The notes beneath the pieces are model-generated. The model made no database searches and was not told the origin of the DNA. It was given only the letters and a program-made list of their open reading frames with translations. This document shows positions 7,368 through 17,701 of a DNA stretch of 41,943 bases, one piece after another. Location of the stretch: contig JAJXXL010000507.1 in the NCBI GenBank assembly GCA_021781115.1, positions 1 to 41,943 of the forward strand. Reading direction: 5' to 3'. Position 1 is the first letter of the stretch. Every line of letters begins with the position of its first letter. A program made the translations under genes and the position numbers. Origin of the DNA: Planctomycetota bacterium (GTDB taxonomy: Bacteria; Planctomycetota; Planctomycetia; Planctomycetales; Planctomycetaceae).

Positions 7368-9847
7368 TCCTTTGAGTACCAGGCATCGACCTTCCAGCGT
7401 TCAATGTGCTGGTATGCCGCCATGGGGCGCTGCGGAATGCCGCGCACGGTTTTGCGCGCCGCGAGAAACTCGCTGAGTTCCCACAGGGGAATCAGATGTA
7501 CCTCGGCCCAGAGTTCCTTATGCAGCCGGTGCAGAATAGCCGCGGCCGACTGGCGATCGCCCGCTTGATCGAGGCTGAGCAGCTCATGCCGCAGCCACGC
7601 CGGAACGCTCGTCAGCGATTCGACATCGGTGGCGCCGTCGGGCGTCAGGCAGGGCCAGATTTCAACCAGGGGTTCGGCGAGGCTGACGACACCCCAGGCG
7701 AGATCCCAATCGGCTTCGTGCAGCGGGCCGCGTTCGGAATCGCCCGGCACAACCACCCCGGCGGTCACGCCGATTTTGCGCCAAGAGTCAACCACCTGCT
7801 GCGCGGCCTGTTCGATCAGCGGGTCGCGCGGGCACAGCAGCTTCAGCGCGGGAATATCGTGTCCCAGTTCCTTCTTGGCGGCAATTGCCAGCGACAGCCC
7901 CAGTCCGGCGTCGAATTTGTGCGGCTCGACGAACGAATTGTAGGCGTAACTCGTGGTCGGCACGGGTGACGAAGTCAGGCGGCCCAGCCGCCCTGCCGGA
8001 CCGCGCAAGAACACCGTTTCCAGAATCCGCCGCCGATCGAGGCCATAGACCAAGGCGCGGCGCAACGTGCGGTTCGCCAGCGCCGCGCGCTGCGGGTTGA
8101 ACCTGATGAGGTGCGTTTGCGGTAGCGCGTATTCGCGCGTGATGAAATCGGGGTGCGCCGCGAGTTGGGGCACGTGCCACGCGGCGACATGCGGCAGCAA
8201 CGACACCTCGCCCCGCAACAGCCCCTGGACGGCGTGCTCGTCAGACTCATAAACGGTTTCGATGACCTCAGCGATGTGCCGATCGACGAACGTGGCCGGT
8301 TCGGGAAAGGCGCGGCGATACACGGCGTGGTGCTCGTCAAGCGCCTGAATCTGAAACGGGTACCCCGCTCGTTCGGCAGGCGCATCGACCGCAGGGCGGG
8401 CCGGAAATGCGAACAGCGCTTCAGGGCGCAGCGGGGCGGCGGCGAACCGCACGCTGAGTTCGAATGGCGAATGCACAGTCACCCGCTCGACGAAACTGGC
8501 GAAGCGTTCGTCGAAGTCGGGGTGGTGCGGGTCAATGCGGGCCGCGATCGTGTCGGCCAGCACCCCGGCCGTCGCCACCAGCGGCGATTCCCACTGGGCG
8601 CGGCGGCGGCGCAACTGAAACAGCAGGCCGTGCCCAAGGTCGGTCGGTTCCCATTCGTCGAACAGCGGCGTTTCGTACCGCACCATTTGCTCCTCGACAC
8701 GCGCTGGCTGAAACAGATCGACCTGGGTGAACTGGTGCTGCCGGCGGTCGGCCGGCGCAGGAAACAATCGCGAAGGCCGGCCGCGCGGAACATCCGACAC
8801 GCCGGCACGCAACCGCGGGTACCGCGTGGCCGCATTGCGAAACCCGACTGGCAGGTCGGCCAGATCGGGCCAGATCAGCGCCGCCCGTTCGGCCAGGTCG
8901 AGCGCCTGGTCGGGCGGGCCGGTGCGAGCCGTTTCGGCCGCTCTGGCCAGCAATTGGCGGGCGTCGTCTTCGAAACGCTGGCTCCACCGGGTGACGACGC
9001 CATGCTTGGGCTCGAGCTGCCGCAAGCGCTTGAGAAAATGCCGTGCCCGGCGGTAATCGGCAGCGGTCGCCGCAGCGTTGATCAGGTGCTCAGCGACGGT
9101 GCCAAGCTCGTTCAGAAGCCCGTCGTAATCGCGGTTGCGGTGGTGCAATTCTTCAAGCAGGACCAGGGCCGCCTCCCAGTCGTTCTGAGCGCGGCGCACG
9201 GCGGCTTCGATAAACAGCAACCGCTGCTGGCGTTCGGCGAGGCCGGCCCAATGCGGTGCCCGCTGATGCAACGCAATCAGCAGATCGTACGCTTCACGCG
9301 CCCGGCGATCGTCAAGCAGGCGATCGATCCTGCGCAACATCAGGTCTTCGAAATAGATAATTTCCCGAATCATGCGCACGGCAATTTTGAACTCGCGCGC
9401 GTCGCCTTCGAGCAGCGTGATCGGTAAATTGGCCAAGGCTTTGCGGCGGGCCTTGCCCTCCTCGTTTTGCGCGGGCAGCCGAAATGTTTCCTTGACCTGC
9501 CGCTCAATGTCTTCCAGCGTGCCCGGCCGCGGGTGCAGCGGTTCGACTTCAATGACACGCTGCGTCTTGAGCACGAGCCAATCCATGGCCGGGCCCTGCA
9601 ACAGCCGCTCGAAACTCGGCAGAGGCATCTCGTCGAGCTTGGGCAATTCGGCCGAGTCGCCCTCGTCGTCGTCGGGTTTGGCTGCCGCGTCGGTTTTCGA
9701 TTCGGCGGCTCGTGGCGCCGCGGCCTTCTTTGGCGGTTGCGCGAATGCCGAAAACGTGGTGGCGAGCAGCACGCATGCGCCGAGGCACGTCCAGGCCAGT
9801 GGGAGGCGAAATGCGGCCGTCGATACCAGGTGCGGGCCATTGATCAT
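7364..9847 (-). CDS. Family 5 extracellular solute-binding-like protein with helical N-terminal half
   Basis: The product has 827 residues. The start at 9847 is chosen because its ATG overlaps the upstream stop (ATGA) and begins a clear signal peptide (VLLATTFSAFA, cleavage near residue 33); a longer frame to 10123 would run through the upstream gene. After a Lys/Ala-rich linker comes a helical TPR-like region to about residue 370. The C-terminal half resembles SBP_bac_5 peptide or oligopeptide binding proteins of the OppA/DppA type (TLRRALVYGLDRRRILE; FNPQRAALANR). No ABC permease or ATPase is adjacent, and the sizeable helical N-terminal half is not typical of transport-dedicated binding proteins. 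It may therefore be a sensing or scaffold protein rather than part of an importer. Confidence 0.86.
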   Translation of the reverse strand: MINGPHLVSTAAFRLPLAWTCLGACVLLATTFSAFAQPPKKAAAPRAAESKTDAAAKPDDDEGDSAELPKLDEMPLPSFERLLQGPAMDWLVLKTQRVIEVEPLHPRPGTLEDIERQVKETFRLPAQNEEGKARRKALANLPITLLEGDAREFKIAVRMIREIIYFEDLMLRRIDRLLDDRRAREAYDLLIALHQRAPHWAGLAERQQRLLFIEAAVRRAQNDWEAALVLLEELHHRNRDYDGLLNELGTVAEHLINAAATAADYRRARHFLKRLRQLEPKHGVVTRWSQRFEDDARQLLARAAETARTGPPDQALDLAERAALIWPDLADLPVGFRNAATRYPRLRAGVSDVPRGRPSRLFPAPADRRQHQFTQVDLFQPARVEEQMVRYETPLFDEWEPTDLGHGLLFQLRRRRAQWESPLVATAGVLADTIAARIDPHHPDFDERFASFVERVTVHSPFELSVRFAAAPLRPEALFAFPARPAVDAPAERAGYPFQIQALDEHHAVYRRAFPEPATFVDRHIAEVIETVYESDEHAVQGLLRGEVSLLPHVAAWHVPQLAAHPDFITREYALPQTHLIRFNPQRAALANRTLRRALVYGLDRRRILETVFLRGPAGRLGRLTSSPVPTTSYAYNSFVEPHKFDAGLGLSLAIAAKKELGHDIPALKLLCPRDPLIEQAAQQVVDSWRKIGVTAGVVVPGDSERGPLHEADWDLAWGVVSLAEPLVEIWPCLTPDGATDVESLTSVPAWLRHELLSLDQAGDRQSAAAILHRLHKELWAEVHLIPLWELSEFLAARKTVRGIPQRPMAAYQHIERWKVDAWYSKE

Positions 9848-12800
9848 GGGGCGCTGTCCAACCACGTGGTGATCGAAACGAGGCTGCCGTCGAGCGTGCC
9901 GACGACGACCTGCTCGCCGATTTTTCGCGGCCCCCAGGCCAGCGTCTGTTCCAGGTCGGCGGTTCGCACTGGCTTGCCCGACTGCCTGTCGAGCAACGCC
10001 AGCCGGCCGTCCTGCAACACGAGCAACAATTGGTCCTTCCAAGGCAGCGGCGCACCGGCGGCTGGCGCGCCGGCCAGGGGGCAGTCCCACAGCTTTTCGA
10101 GTTTGGCTGCCGCGTCGAAGCATGCAAGGCGTTCGCCGCCCAGCTCAATCAGCAAATGGTTGTCGATCAGCCAGGGCGACTGCGTGGCGGGCAGGTCGAG
10201 CACGCTGGTGGCGAGCGGCTCGAGCGAACTCGCATCGAGCATGGTCAACCGTTTCGTCGAATCGGCAAGAAAAATCCGTTCGCGGGCCGCCAGCACCGGC
10301 AAATCGACGGGGGCGGGCGACTTCCAGCGGGCGACTTCGGCCAAATGCGCAACCGGGTCGGTGTGCATCGCTACTCGAAACAGGCGCCCCGCAGCATCGA
10401 GCGCCACCGCCTGTGTGTCGTCGATCGACGCCAGTGACTTCCACGCCACCGGCGCAGCCTGCTCCATGGGGGCGCGAAAGTCTTCGGCGGGCTTGACGCT
10501 CGCGGCAAACGCCTGGTGCACCAGGCGGCCGGGTGTCGGCAGCAGCAGCCCGCCCGCGAACAGCACGGGGGCGGCTTCGAGCCGCTGCGCGGGCTTGAAT
10601 TCGTGCTGCACGAGCAATTGGTCGTCGATGACCCACACGCGCGGCTGATTGCCCCCGCACGCCACGGCCAACCGGCCGTCGGCCAGGCCCGTAGCGATCA
10701 GCGGTTCAGGCAAATCGTCGAGCAGCGGCAACTGGGCGGCAGTTTGCACTTCGAACCCGCCCGCCACCAGCCGGGGCAGACCGACATGAAACAGGTCGCC
10801 GAGCGCATTGACGCAAATCACGGAGCCATCCTTGGCAGCGGGCCGCGTACATTCGAGAACAGCCGCCCCGAGCGCCACTTGCCACTGCCCGATCATTTGT
10901 TCGCGATCGGCCCGCATGAACAGCACGGCCCGGCTGAACGGCAGTCGCCGGCCGGCGAACAGCGCGCCAGCCGTTGCTTGCAGGGGCTGGGCGGCCAGGC
11001 CCAGGGCCAACTGCTTCTTGTCGAGCCGAAAGCTATCCTTGGTCAATTGAAACCGGCGCAGCGCAGCGCCGGCCAGCCAGAGTTGATCATCGGGGCCAGC
11101 AGCCAGGTACAATGCCCCGCCGGGCGAATCCTTGACACGGTGTGTTGCGATTGGAGTCAGCACGTGTGTGTCGTCGGTTTCGGCAACGGTCAGGGCCGAC
11201 ACGCGTTCGGGCGTCGAGGCCACAAACAGTTCCTTTCCGCGGAGCACCGGCGCGTCATGAACCTGCCCATCGACGCGGGCGGCGGCGATTTCGCGCAGGG
11301 GTTGGTCTTCAGGCACGGTGCGAAACACGCGCAGGCGGCAACTTGTGAGACGGTCGTTTTCAGCCACCAGCAGGTAATCGCGCAGCATCAGCAGGGGTGC
11401 CGCCACTCCACCCGGCGCATGCCCCATAAACAACACCTGCTCGCACGCCAGTGGCCTGCGGGTGAGGACGTACAGCAGGTCCTGCCGCCCCGCGACATAC
11501 AACCGGTCGCGCGAGGGCGACAGCACGGGCGTGCCGGCCAGCGGCTGCGTGAACACAAGTTGAGCTGAAAGCCGGCCCGTTTCCAGATCGATTTGCAGCA
11601 GCTTGCCCGATTGAGTCGCCAGAAAAATCTGCCCCTCGTGGACCAGCGGGGCGCCGCCCGGGCGATCTTCGACCGTTTGCCGCCACCGCAATTGTCCCGT
11701 GCGGCGCACGACGAACTGCAGTTCGCGCTGGTGGGCGTCGTACACCAGCAAGCCGGGAATTCGCGCGGAGACCGCCATCGGAAAGAACGGCGTCGCCGGG
11801 CCGATCACTCGCCGCCATTGTGGTTCGCCCGTCACCGTATCGACTCCGTAACAGCACTCTTCGGCGACGGCAAACACTGTTTCGCCCACCGAGGCTTCGT
11901 CAGACCGGGTGCGCGTGCGGCGGTCGAGCGACAACCAACGCAGCCCCAGCGAGGGCCTTTCGGCGGTTTCGGCGTCGCGCGGCTGCTCCTGCCGCACGGT
12001 GAGCTGCTTTTCAAGATTGAGAATCTTCTTCAATCGGTCTTGCAGCGGACGAAACCGGGCGAGGTCGGCGTATCGCCCCAGAAGTTGCCGTTGCAAATCG
12101 AGCGCCGTCAGCGTTTTCTGATCGGCAAGGGCGGCGTCGATTTCTTTAGCGGCCAGATCGAACGCATCCTGACGCAGGATCGACGCTTCGGCTTCGCGAA
12201 CCGCGGCCGCGATTTCATCGAGCGCTGCGGCCGGCGGCAAATCGGCGGGGCTGTAATGTTCGAGCACTTTTCCGGCCTCAGCCGAAATGGCCAACAGCGC
12301 GGCCTGATGCGCGCTGCCTGCGGTTTTCGCAGCGCCCAGGGCAATTCGCGTTGCTGATTTGATGGCGAACCGCCGCTCCTCCGATTGCGGGTCGTGAAAG
12401 CCGTCGGTGTCGCGCACCTGCTCGATAAAGCGGTTCAAGGCTTCGAGGCCCCGATCCCACGCGGGAACAGCGCCGGCCGTTGCCTGGTCGACGCGCGCGG
12501 TCGCCAGGGCAACTTTTACCGACGCGGCTTCCTTGTGACGCGGGTGGTCTTTGAGAAACTGTTCGAGCAATTCAATCGCCTGCGCATACGCACCGGCGCT
12601 TTGCGCCGCCAGTGCTGTGTCGAGTTGCCGCTGAGTCGATTCGCGGCTCATGATCAGCCACAATGTCGCCGAGCCCAGCAGCAGGAACAGCACTGCCCCG
12701 GTCAGCCCCAGCACGAGCGGCGAGCGAACCGCCTCCTGGTCGCCGGGGCGCAACGGACGGCCCTTACCCCACGCGCGGGCGGCTGCGGGCGCCGCAGCGC

Positions 12801-13455
12801 CGGCGCTGCCGGCGGCCGGTGCTGCCTCAGGGGCTGACGAACCTCGCCGCTTCAGCACGATGCCAGGCGTCGCTTCGCGCATCGGCTCTTCATCGGGCAG
12901 AATTTCCAGCTCTTCGGAAACGTCGCCGCGGGGCGGTGGGCGGTCGTTGTGCGGCGGATTTGCCGTCGAAGTGGCCGGCGTTTGCGGGGCGGGCGACGAT
13001 TCGCGGCGGCCGAGCGGCACCCACAACTTCTCCTTCGAGTCGGGCTTCAGCACGACCTCGCCGCTTTCAATCAGTGGCTTTTCGCGGGAAACAGCAATCT
13101 TGTATTCGTCGTCAGGTTCGGGCGAGCGCGGCCGCTTGCGCTGCGACGCGCGGCCGACTTCGGCCTGGGCCTCGGCGCACAGCACGAGTTCGACCTCGCC
13201 GATGCGCACCGTGTCGCCCGGCGAAAGCAGCGCGCTGCGCACGACACGCCCGTTGTACATGACACCGGCGGCCGTAGCCGCAACGACTTCAAACCCCAGC
13301 TTGTTCCAACTGAACCGGCAGTGCACGGCGGCAATCGCTTCGTCGTCGATACGAATATCACTCGCCGCGTGCCGCCCCACGAGCAGCGGGGCGGTCTTAG
13401 CAAGTTCTCGGGTTTCGGTCGGTCCCGCACCGCGGCGGATTTCCAGGAACGGCAT
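9844..13455 (-). CDS. FHA domain and PQQ-like beta-propeller membrane protein
   Basis: The product has 1203 residues. The start is set at the ATG beginning MPFLEIRRGAG (13455), just ahead of the FHA domain; the frame remains open to 13524. Residues 22-95 form an FHA phosphopeptide-binding domain (LLVGRHAASDIRI, then MYNGRVV). A disordered Pro/Ser-rich linker follows. A single membrane helix lies near 247-269 (LGLTGAVLFLLLGSATLWL). Next is a helical, TPR-like region to about 500, then a long series of PQQ/WD-type propeller strands (GQIFLATQSGKLLQIDLETG). The topology suggests a cytoplasmic FHA sensor with an extracytoplasmic propeller. It is the first of three overlapping genes. An FHA domain implies a partner Thr kinase, but none is adjacent. 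Confidence 0.88.
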   Translation of the reverse strand: MPFLEIRRGAGPTETRELAKTAPLLVGRHAASDIRIDDEAIAAVHCRFSWNKLGFEVVAATAAGVMYNGRVVRSALLSPGDTVRIGEVELVLCAEAQAEVGRASQRKRPRSPEPDDEYKIAVSREKPLIESGEVVLKPDSKEKLWVPLGRRESSPAPQTPATSTANPPHNDRPPPRGDVSEELEILPDEEPMREATPGIVLKRRGSSAPEAAPAAGSAGAAAPAAARAWGKGRPLRPGDQEAVRSPLVLGLTGAVLFLLLGSATLWLIMSRESTQRQLDTALAAQSAGAYAQAIELLEQFLKDHPRHKEAASVKVALATARVDQATAGAVPAWDRGLEALNRFIEQVRDTDGFHDPQSEERRFAIKSATRIALGAAKTAGSAHQAALLAISAEAGKVLEHYSPADLPPAAALDEIAAAVREAEASILRQDAFDLAAKEIDAALADQKTLTALDLQRQLLGRYADLARFRPLQDRLKKILNLEKQLTVRQEQPRDAETAERPSLGLRWLSLDRRTRTRSDEASVGETVFAVAEECCYGVDTVTGEPQWRRVIGPATPFFPMAVSARIPGLLVYDAHQRELQFVVRRTGQLRWRQTVEDRPGGAPLVHEGQIFLATQSGKLLQIDLETGRLSAQLVFTQPLAGTPVLSPSRDRLYVAGRQDLLYVLTRRPLACEQVLFMGHAPGGVAAPLLMLRDYLLVAENDRLTSCRLRVFRTVPEDQPLREIAAARVDGQVHDAPVLRGKELFVASTPERVSALTVAETDDTHVLTPIATHRVKDSPGGALYLAAGPDDQLWLAGAALRRFQLTKDSFRLDKKQLALGLAAQPLQATAGALFAGRRLPFSRAVLFMRADREQMIGQWQVALGAAVLECTRPAAKDGSVICVNALGDLFHVGLPRLVAGGFEVQTAAQLPLLDDLPEPLIATGLADGRLAVACGGNQPRVWVIDDQLLVQHEFKPAQRLEAAPVLFAGGLLLPTPGRLVHQAFAASVKPAEDFRAPMEQAAPVAWKSLASIDDTQAVALDAAGRLFRVAMHTDPVAHLAEVARWKSPAPVDLPVLAARERIFLADSTKRLTMLDASSLEPLATSVLDLPATQSPWLIDNHLLIELGGERLACFDAAAKLEKLWDCPLAGAPAAGAPLPWKDQLLLVLQDGRLALLDRQSGKPVRTADLEQTLAWGPRKIGEQVVVGTLDGSLVSITTWLDSAP

Positions 13456-13589
13456 GGTGCTGCGTCGTGAAGGACATTGAAGTGGAATCACATCAGTTTG
13501 GCGAAGCCCCGTGCTGTCTGGCAAGGGCTTCGGCCGCGCGGCGCGGCGTTTTTCTGTTTTTTCTCAAGCAGCGACCGATTCGGCCGGGT

Positions 13590-14618
13590 TCACTCGACCA
13601 CGACGACGACCTTGCCGAGTTGCTGGCGGCTTTCGAGGTACTGCTGCGCCCGGGCCAATTCGGCCAGCGGAAATGTGCGGTCGACAACCGGGCGCAGCAG
13701 CTTGCGATCGAGCAGTTTAAGAACTTGCAGCAGTTCGCCCCTGCGGCCCATAAACGCGCCGATGACTTCGATTTCGCGTATGAAGAAAAATCGCAGGTCG
13801 AGCGCTACTTGCGGGCCGGTCGTGGCCCCGCAGGTCACAAGCCGCCCGCCGTGGGCCAGGCACTTCAGCGAATCCTTCCAGACCGCTTGGCCAACATGTT
13901 CGATCACCAGATCGACGCCGCGTCCCTGGGTCTGGTCCTTGACCACTTCGGCAAAGTTCTCGTGCTGCGAATTTACCACGACGTCGGCCCCGAGTTCGCG
14001 TGCCAGGCGGGCTTTGAGGTCGGTGCTGACCGTGGTGAAGACCCGCGCCCCGGCGAGCTTGGCGATTTGAATCGCCGCCGACCCCACCCCGCTGGCTCCG
14101 GCTTGTACAAGCACGTCGTCGCCCGGCGCAACGCGACCGTGCCGATGCACCATGCTGAATGCGGTTAAAAAAGTGAGGGGCGTGGCCGCCCACTGATCCA
14201 GCGACCAGGCATCACTCAAGGGAATCACGTGCCGGGCCGGGGCCCGTGTGAACTCGGCAAACCCGCCGGGCGCGTGCTCGCCAGGAATGATATATTCGCG
14301 GCACGCCGGGTCGTCGCCCCGGGCACACGCCGCGCAGCGCCCGCAGCCTTGCCCCGGCGCCACCAGCACCGCCTGGCCGATTTCCAGCCCGTGCACGCCA
14401 GAGCCGATATCAGCGACGCGCCCCACCGCCTCGCACCCGCCAACGTGCGGAAACCGTAGCGACTGGGGCAGTCCCTGGCGGACCCACAAATCAAGATGAT
14501 TCAACCCGCAGGCGCTCACGCGAATCAGCACGTCATCGGTGGCGATCGGTGGAACGGGCAAATCGAGCGGTTCGAGAACTTCGATTCCGCCGGTGCGGGC
14601 GAAGGCCATGGCGCGCAT
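13590..14618 (-). CDS. Zinc-binding medium-chain alcohol dehydrogenase family oxidoreductase
   Basis: The product has 342 residues, the usual size for the family. It would oxidise an alcohol or reduce an aldehyde, ketone or quinone with NAD(P). Visible features in order are the catalytic-zinc Cys region (SACGLNHLD), then the structural zinc lobe with four cysteines in CGRCAACARGDDPAC, and the Rossmann motif (GASGVGSAAIQIAKLAGA). The C-terminal part has the usual LAHGGRLVTCGATTG. The start at 14618 has a GGGAGA ribosome site; an in-frame upstream ATG at 14756 lies inside the preceding gene. It follows the small membrane protein gene by 68 bp. The substrate is not predictable. Confidence 0.92.
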   Translation of the reverse strand: MRAMAFARTGGIEVLEPLDLPVPPIATDDVLIRVSACGLNHLDLWVRQGLPQSLRFPHVGGCEAVGRVADIGSGVHGLEIGQAVLVAPGQGCGRCAACARGDDPACREYIIPGEHAPGGFAEFTRAPARHVIPLSDAWSLDQWAATPLTFLTAFSMVHRHGRVAPGDDVLVQAGASGVGSAAIQIAKLAGARVFTTVSTDLKARLARELGADVVVNSQHENFAEVVKDQTQGRGVDLVIEHVGQAVWKDSLKCLAHGGRLVTCGATTGPQVALDLRFFFIREIEVIGAFMGRRGELLQVLKLLDRKLLRPVVDRTFPLAELARAQQYLESRQQLGKVVVVVE

Positions 14619-14686
14619 GAGCTGGTCTCCCGGCCCAGGCCTGGCCGCGCTCTGACCGAGTGCGGCGGCAGCCGGGCGACAACGGA

Positions 14687-14956
14687 TCAGACGGGGGGGG
14701 CGGGGTCTTCCGCTGCCGCGTCTTCGTCGCGCAGGCCCGATAACCACCAGCCCCACACGACATAATGAAACGCGGCCAACCCGCCCACGAACAACACGAC
14801 AAGTACGACGCCGAAGAATAAAATCCCGAACGTGAGCGTTCCCAGAAAGGCAAGCAGCGCCAAGCCGATCGCCCCCACGCCATACAGTGCCAGGTAGGTC
14901 GCCGCGTTTGAATCGCGGCTGACGGGGCGTTCGGGGATTTCGACGCGCTCAATCAT
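14687..14956 (-). CDS. Small two-helix membrane protein
   Basis: This 89-residue protein starts at 14956 with MIERVEIPERPVSRDSN. Two hydrophobic segments follow (LALYGVGAIGLALLAFLG and ILFFGVVLVVLFVGGLAAFHYVV), then a short acidic and Pro-rich cytoplasmic-looking tail. The frame remains open upstream to 15178, but that stretch lies inside nusB and has the composition of a shadow frame. The gene is 22 bp after nusB and likely shares its transcript. I do not recognise a family; the function is unknown. Confidence 0.72.
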   Translation of the reverse strand: MIERVEIPERPVSRDSNAATYLALYGVGAIGLALLAFLGTLTFGILFFGVVLVVLFVGGLAAFHYVVWGWWLSGLRDEDAAAEDPAPPV

Positions 14957-14978
14957 GATGCGCTCAACAGAATTCGCG

Positions 14979-15443
14979 TCAATCGGTTGCGCCCGGTTCC
15001 GCAGGTTCACCCGGTTCGTCGGGCGGTGCATCGGGCGAACCGCTGCGATCGGCCGGCATGAGGCGGTCGAGCACGCCGTTAACGAATTGCGACGACTGGG
15101 CAGTGCCGAACCGCTTGGCCAGTTCAAGGGCCTCGTCGACCACGACGCGGGGCGGGGTGGTCGTGTGCAGCAATTCAAACGCCCCCAGGCGCAGCACGTT
15201 GCGGTCGGTGGGGGGCATACGCTTCAGCGACCAGTTTGAAGCCAGCGATTCGAGCCGCGCGTCGAGTTCGGGCCGGCATTCCATCACGCCGGCGAACAGC
15301 CGCCAGGCAAAGCGCGCCAACGACTCGTCGGGCAACCGTTCCTGAATCAGCTCAAGCACGGTTTGCGCCGGCATGTCAGGATTGAGGTCTTGCTGATACA
15401 ACATTTGCAGGGCCGTTTCACGAGCCCGACTGCGGCGCGACAT
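14979..15443 (-). CDS. nusB: Transcription antitermination protein NusB
   Basis: The product has 154 residues, normal for NusB, and acts in the antitermination complex with NusE (S10) on rRNA operons. The N-terminus [19 protein letters not shown] matches the conserved R-x-x-A-x-x-x-L-Y region, and the C-terminal half has [17 protein letters not shown] and the FVNGVLDRL motif. A Pro/Glu-rich tail extends past the conserved core. The gene is downstream of ribH (83 bp), a pairing common in bacteria, and upstream of a small membrane protein gene. Confidence 0.96.
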   Translation of the reverse strand: MSRRSRARETALQMLYQQDLNPDMPAQTVLELIQERLPDESLARFAWRLFAGVMECRPELDARLESLASNWSLKRMPPTDRNVLRLGAFELLHTTTPPRVVVDEALELAKRFGTAQSSQFVNGVLDRLMPADRSGSPDAPPDEPGEPAEPGATD

Positions 15444-15526
15444 AACCTGGGTATACCTTCACGTGGCAGGGGGCTGCCGCGTTGTGAATTTCGAAATCGC
15501 ACCCGCAGCGTGCGGGGCCCCTGTCA

Positions 15527-16015
15527 TTATACGCCCGCGCTGCCAGAGTGGGGAAGCTGCGTGAGCAGGTCGGCCGTTTCGATGGCGGCCAGCGCCGCCT
15601 CAGCCCCCTTGTTGCCCGCCTTGCCTCCAGCGCGGTCGAGCGCCTGTTCAAGCGAGCTGCAGGTCAGCACGCCGAACACCACGGGTACGCCGCTGTCCTG
15701 GCTGGCCCGCATGATTCCCGCGGCAACCTGCTGGTTGATGTATTCGTGGTGCGATGTCTGGCCCTCAATGACCGCCCCGAGGCAGCAGACTGCGGCATAC
15801 GCGCCGCTCCTGGCGAGCCGGTCGGCAATGAGTGGAATCTCAAACGAGCCGGGTACCCAGACGACGACCACATGGTCGTCGTCCACGCCATGCCGACGGA
15901 AAGCGCCCAACGCCCCGTCAAGCAGCCGCCGCGTCACCAAGTCATTAAACCGGGACACAACGACGGCGAAGCGTTCGTCGCCCGCACGGAGCCGGCCTTC
16001 GATGTACTGCGTCAT
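15527..16015 (-). CDS. ribH: 6,7-dimethyl-8-ribityllumazine synthase
   Basis: The product has 162 residues and would catalyse the penultimate step of riboflavin synthesis. It condenses 5-amino-6-ribitylaminouracil with 3,4-dihydroxybutanone 4-phosphate in an icosahedral or pentameric enzyme. Family marks are [18 protein letters not shown] at the start, PGSFEIPL, the phosphate and active-site loop [14 protein letters not shown], and [18 protein letters not shown]. The usual Phe after the active-site His is His here (SHHEY). The start lies nine bases after the rho stop, so both are co-transcribed. Confidence 0.96.
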   Translation of the reverse strand: MTQYIEGRLRAGDERFAVVVSRFNDLVTRRLLDGALGAFRRHGVDDDHVVVVWVPGSFEIPLIADRLARSGAYAAVCCLGAVIEGQTSHHEYINQQVAAGIMRASQDSGVPVVFGVLTCSSLEQALDRAGGKAGNKGAEAALAAIETADLLTQLPHSGSAGV

Positions 16016-16024
16016 GGAACGGCG

Positions 16025-17527
16025 CTATCCGAGGTTCATGCTCAACAGGAATTCTTCATTGGTCTTCGTGCGCTTCATGCGGTTGACGAGCAGGTCCATC
16101 GCTTCGACGGGGTTCATGTCGTTCAGCACGCGGCGAAGGATCCACACGCGGCGAAGCTCGTCTTCGCCCATGAGCAGTTCTTCGCGGCGGGTGCCTGACT
16201 TGTTGACGTCGATCGCCGGCCAGATCCGCTTTTCGACCATGCGGCGGTCGAGGTGCAGTTCCGTATTGCCGGTTCCCTTGAACTCTTCAAAAATGACTTC
16301 ATCCATGCGGCTGCCGGTGTCGACCAGAGCCGTGGCAACGATCGTCAGGCTGCCGCCTTCTTCGACGTTGCGGGCCGCCCCGAAGAAGCGTTTGGGGTGC
16401 TGCAGGGCGTTGGCGTCGACGCCGCCCGACAGGATTTTGCCCGAATGCGGGACTTCGGTGTTCCAGGCGCGGGCCAGCCGGGTGATCGAATCGAGGAAAA
16501 TGACGACATGATGGCCGTATTCGACCATCCGCTTGGCTTTTTCGATGACCATTTCCGAAACCTGGATATGCCGGCTCGACGGCTCGTCGAATGTGCTGCT
16601 GATGACTTCACAATTGCGACCTTTGACGTGCCGCTCCATTTCGGTGACTTCTTCAGGCCGTTCGTCAATGAGCAGCATAATCACATAGCTGTCGGGGTGG
16701 TTTTTGAGCACCGCCTTGGCCAGTTGCTGCAGGAGAATGGTTTTGCCAGCACGTGGGGGCGACACGATCAGCCCGCGTTGCCCCATGCCGATCGGCGCTA
16801 CAAGGTCGACAATGCGCGTGCTGAGCAGTTCGGGGCCCGCCTCCAGCCGCAGCCGGCGCTCGGGGTGCAGCGGGGTCAGGTCATCGAAGGAGACTTTTTC
16901 GGTGAGCAGGTTGGGGTCTTGACCGTTGATCGCCTCGACCCGCAACAACGCGAAATACCGCTCATTTTCTTTGGGCGGACGAATCTGCCCGGCCACGGTT
17001 GCCCCGGTGCGCAACCCGAACCGGCGAATCTGGCTGGGCGAAACGTAAATGTCATCGGGGCAGGGCAGGTAGTGATAATCGGGGCTACGCAGAAACCCGA
17101 ACCCGTCAGGCAGGATTTCCAGAGTGCCTTCGCCGAACATCAGCCCGTTCAGCTTGGTCCGCTCCTTCAGGATTTTGAAGATCAGGTCTTGCTTCTTGAG
17201 CCCCGTATAGTCGCTGAGTTGCTCTTTGCGGGCTTGCGCCAACAACTGCGGCATCGTCATTCGCTGGAGTTCGGCGATATGAATTTCACCCCGCTTGATT
17301 TCCTCGTATCGGTCGTCGGGCGACAGCCCCGTCATGCGCCCGCCCGCATCGTGGTCGATTTCAAACTCGTGCTCGTCATCGGGCAGACTGTCGTCGTCGT
17401 GGTTCGTGCGGTTTTCGACCTCCGCGAGCGCCGTATCGACATCCTGGGGTGCGTCGGTCTTGGGCGTGTGCTGTTTTCCAGGTTTGTTCATGGCACGAGC
17501 TTTCTGAATCAACGAACTCGGAATCAT
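16025..17527 (-). CDS. rho: Transcription termination factor Rho
   Basis: The product has 500 residues (488 if translation starts at the ATG at 17491, MNKPGKQH). Rho is the hexameric RNA-DNA helicase that terminates transcription. Domains in order: an acidic, low-complexity N-terminal extension of about 75 residues; the Rho_N segment ([18 protein letters not shown]); the cold-shock RNA-binding domain ([18 protein letters not shown]); and the RecA-like motor with Walker A ([12 protein letters not shown]), [12 protein letters not shown], Walker B ([16 protein letters not shown]) and the Q/R loops ([13 protein letters not shown]). All catalytic motifs are intact. Neither start has a strong ribosome site. 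The gene heads the rho-ribH-nusB run. Confidence 0.97.
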   Translation of the reverse strand: MIPSSLIQKARAMNKPGKQHTPKTDAPQDVDTALAEVENRTNHDDDSLPDDEHEFEIDHDAGGRMTGLSPDDRYEEIKRGEIHIAELQRMTMPQLLAQARKEQLSDYTGLKKQDLIFKILKERTKLNGLMFGEGTLEILPDGFGFLRSPDYHYLPCPDDIYVSPSQIRRFGLRTGATVAGQIRPPKENERYFALLRVEAINGQDPNLLTEKVSFDDLTPLHPERRLRLEAGPELLSTRIVDLVAPIGMGQRGLIVSPPRAGKTILLQQLAKAVLKNHPDSYVIMLLIDERPEEVTEMERHVKGRNCEVISSTFDEPSSRHIQVSEMVIEKAKRMVEYGHHVVIFLDSITRLARAWNTEVPHSGKILSGGVDANALQHPKRFFGAARNVEEGGSLTIVATALVDTGSRMDEVIFEEFKGTGNTELHLDRRMVEKRIWPAIDVNKSGTRREELLMGEDELRRVWILRRVLNDMNPVEAMDLLVNRMKRTKTNEEFLLSMNLG

Positions 17528-17701
17528 GGAGATAGCGGCAATCGTTTTGGGAGGAAATGTCGAGCGACCGCATTGCGGCCATTACTGAAAAAGAAACCGG
17601 CGATTTCGCGGCCGCCACCCCGAGGGCGGTATCGGCCGTCAGCACGACGGAATAGGGTCTGAAGCGCGCCGCGGCCGGAATCACGAACGACCGCAGTGAA
17701 A

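Noticed and set aside
8153-9427. Long plus-strand frame (424 codons)
   Set aside because: It is antisense to the solute-binding-like gene; Arg/Gln/Gly-rich composition is typical of shadow frames in GC-rich DNA.
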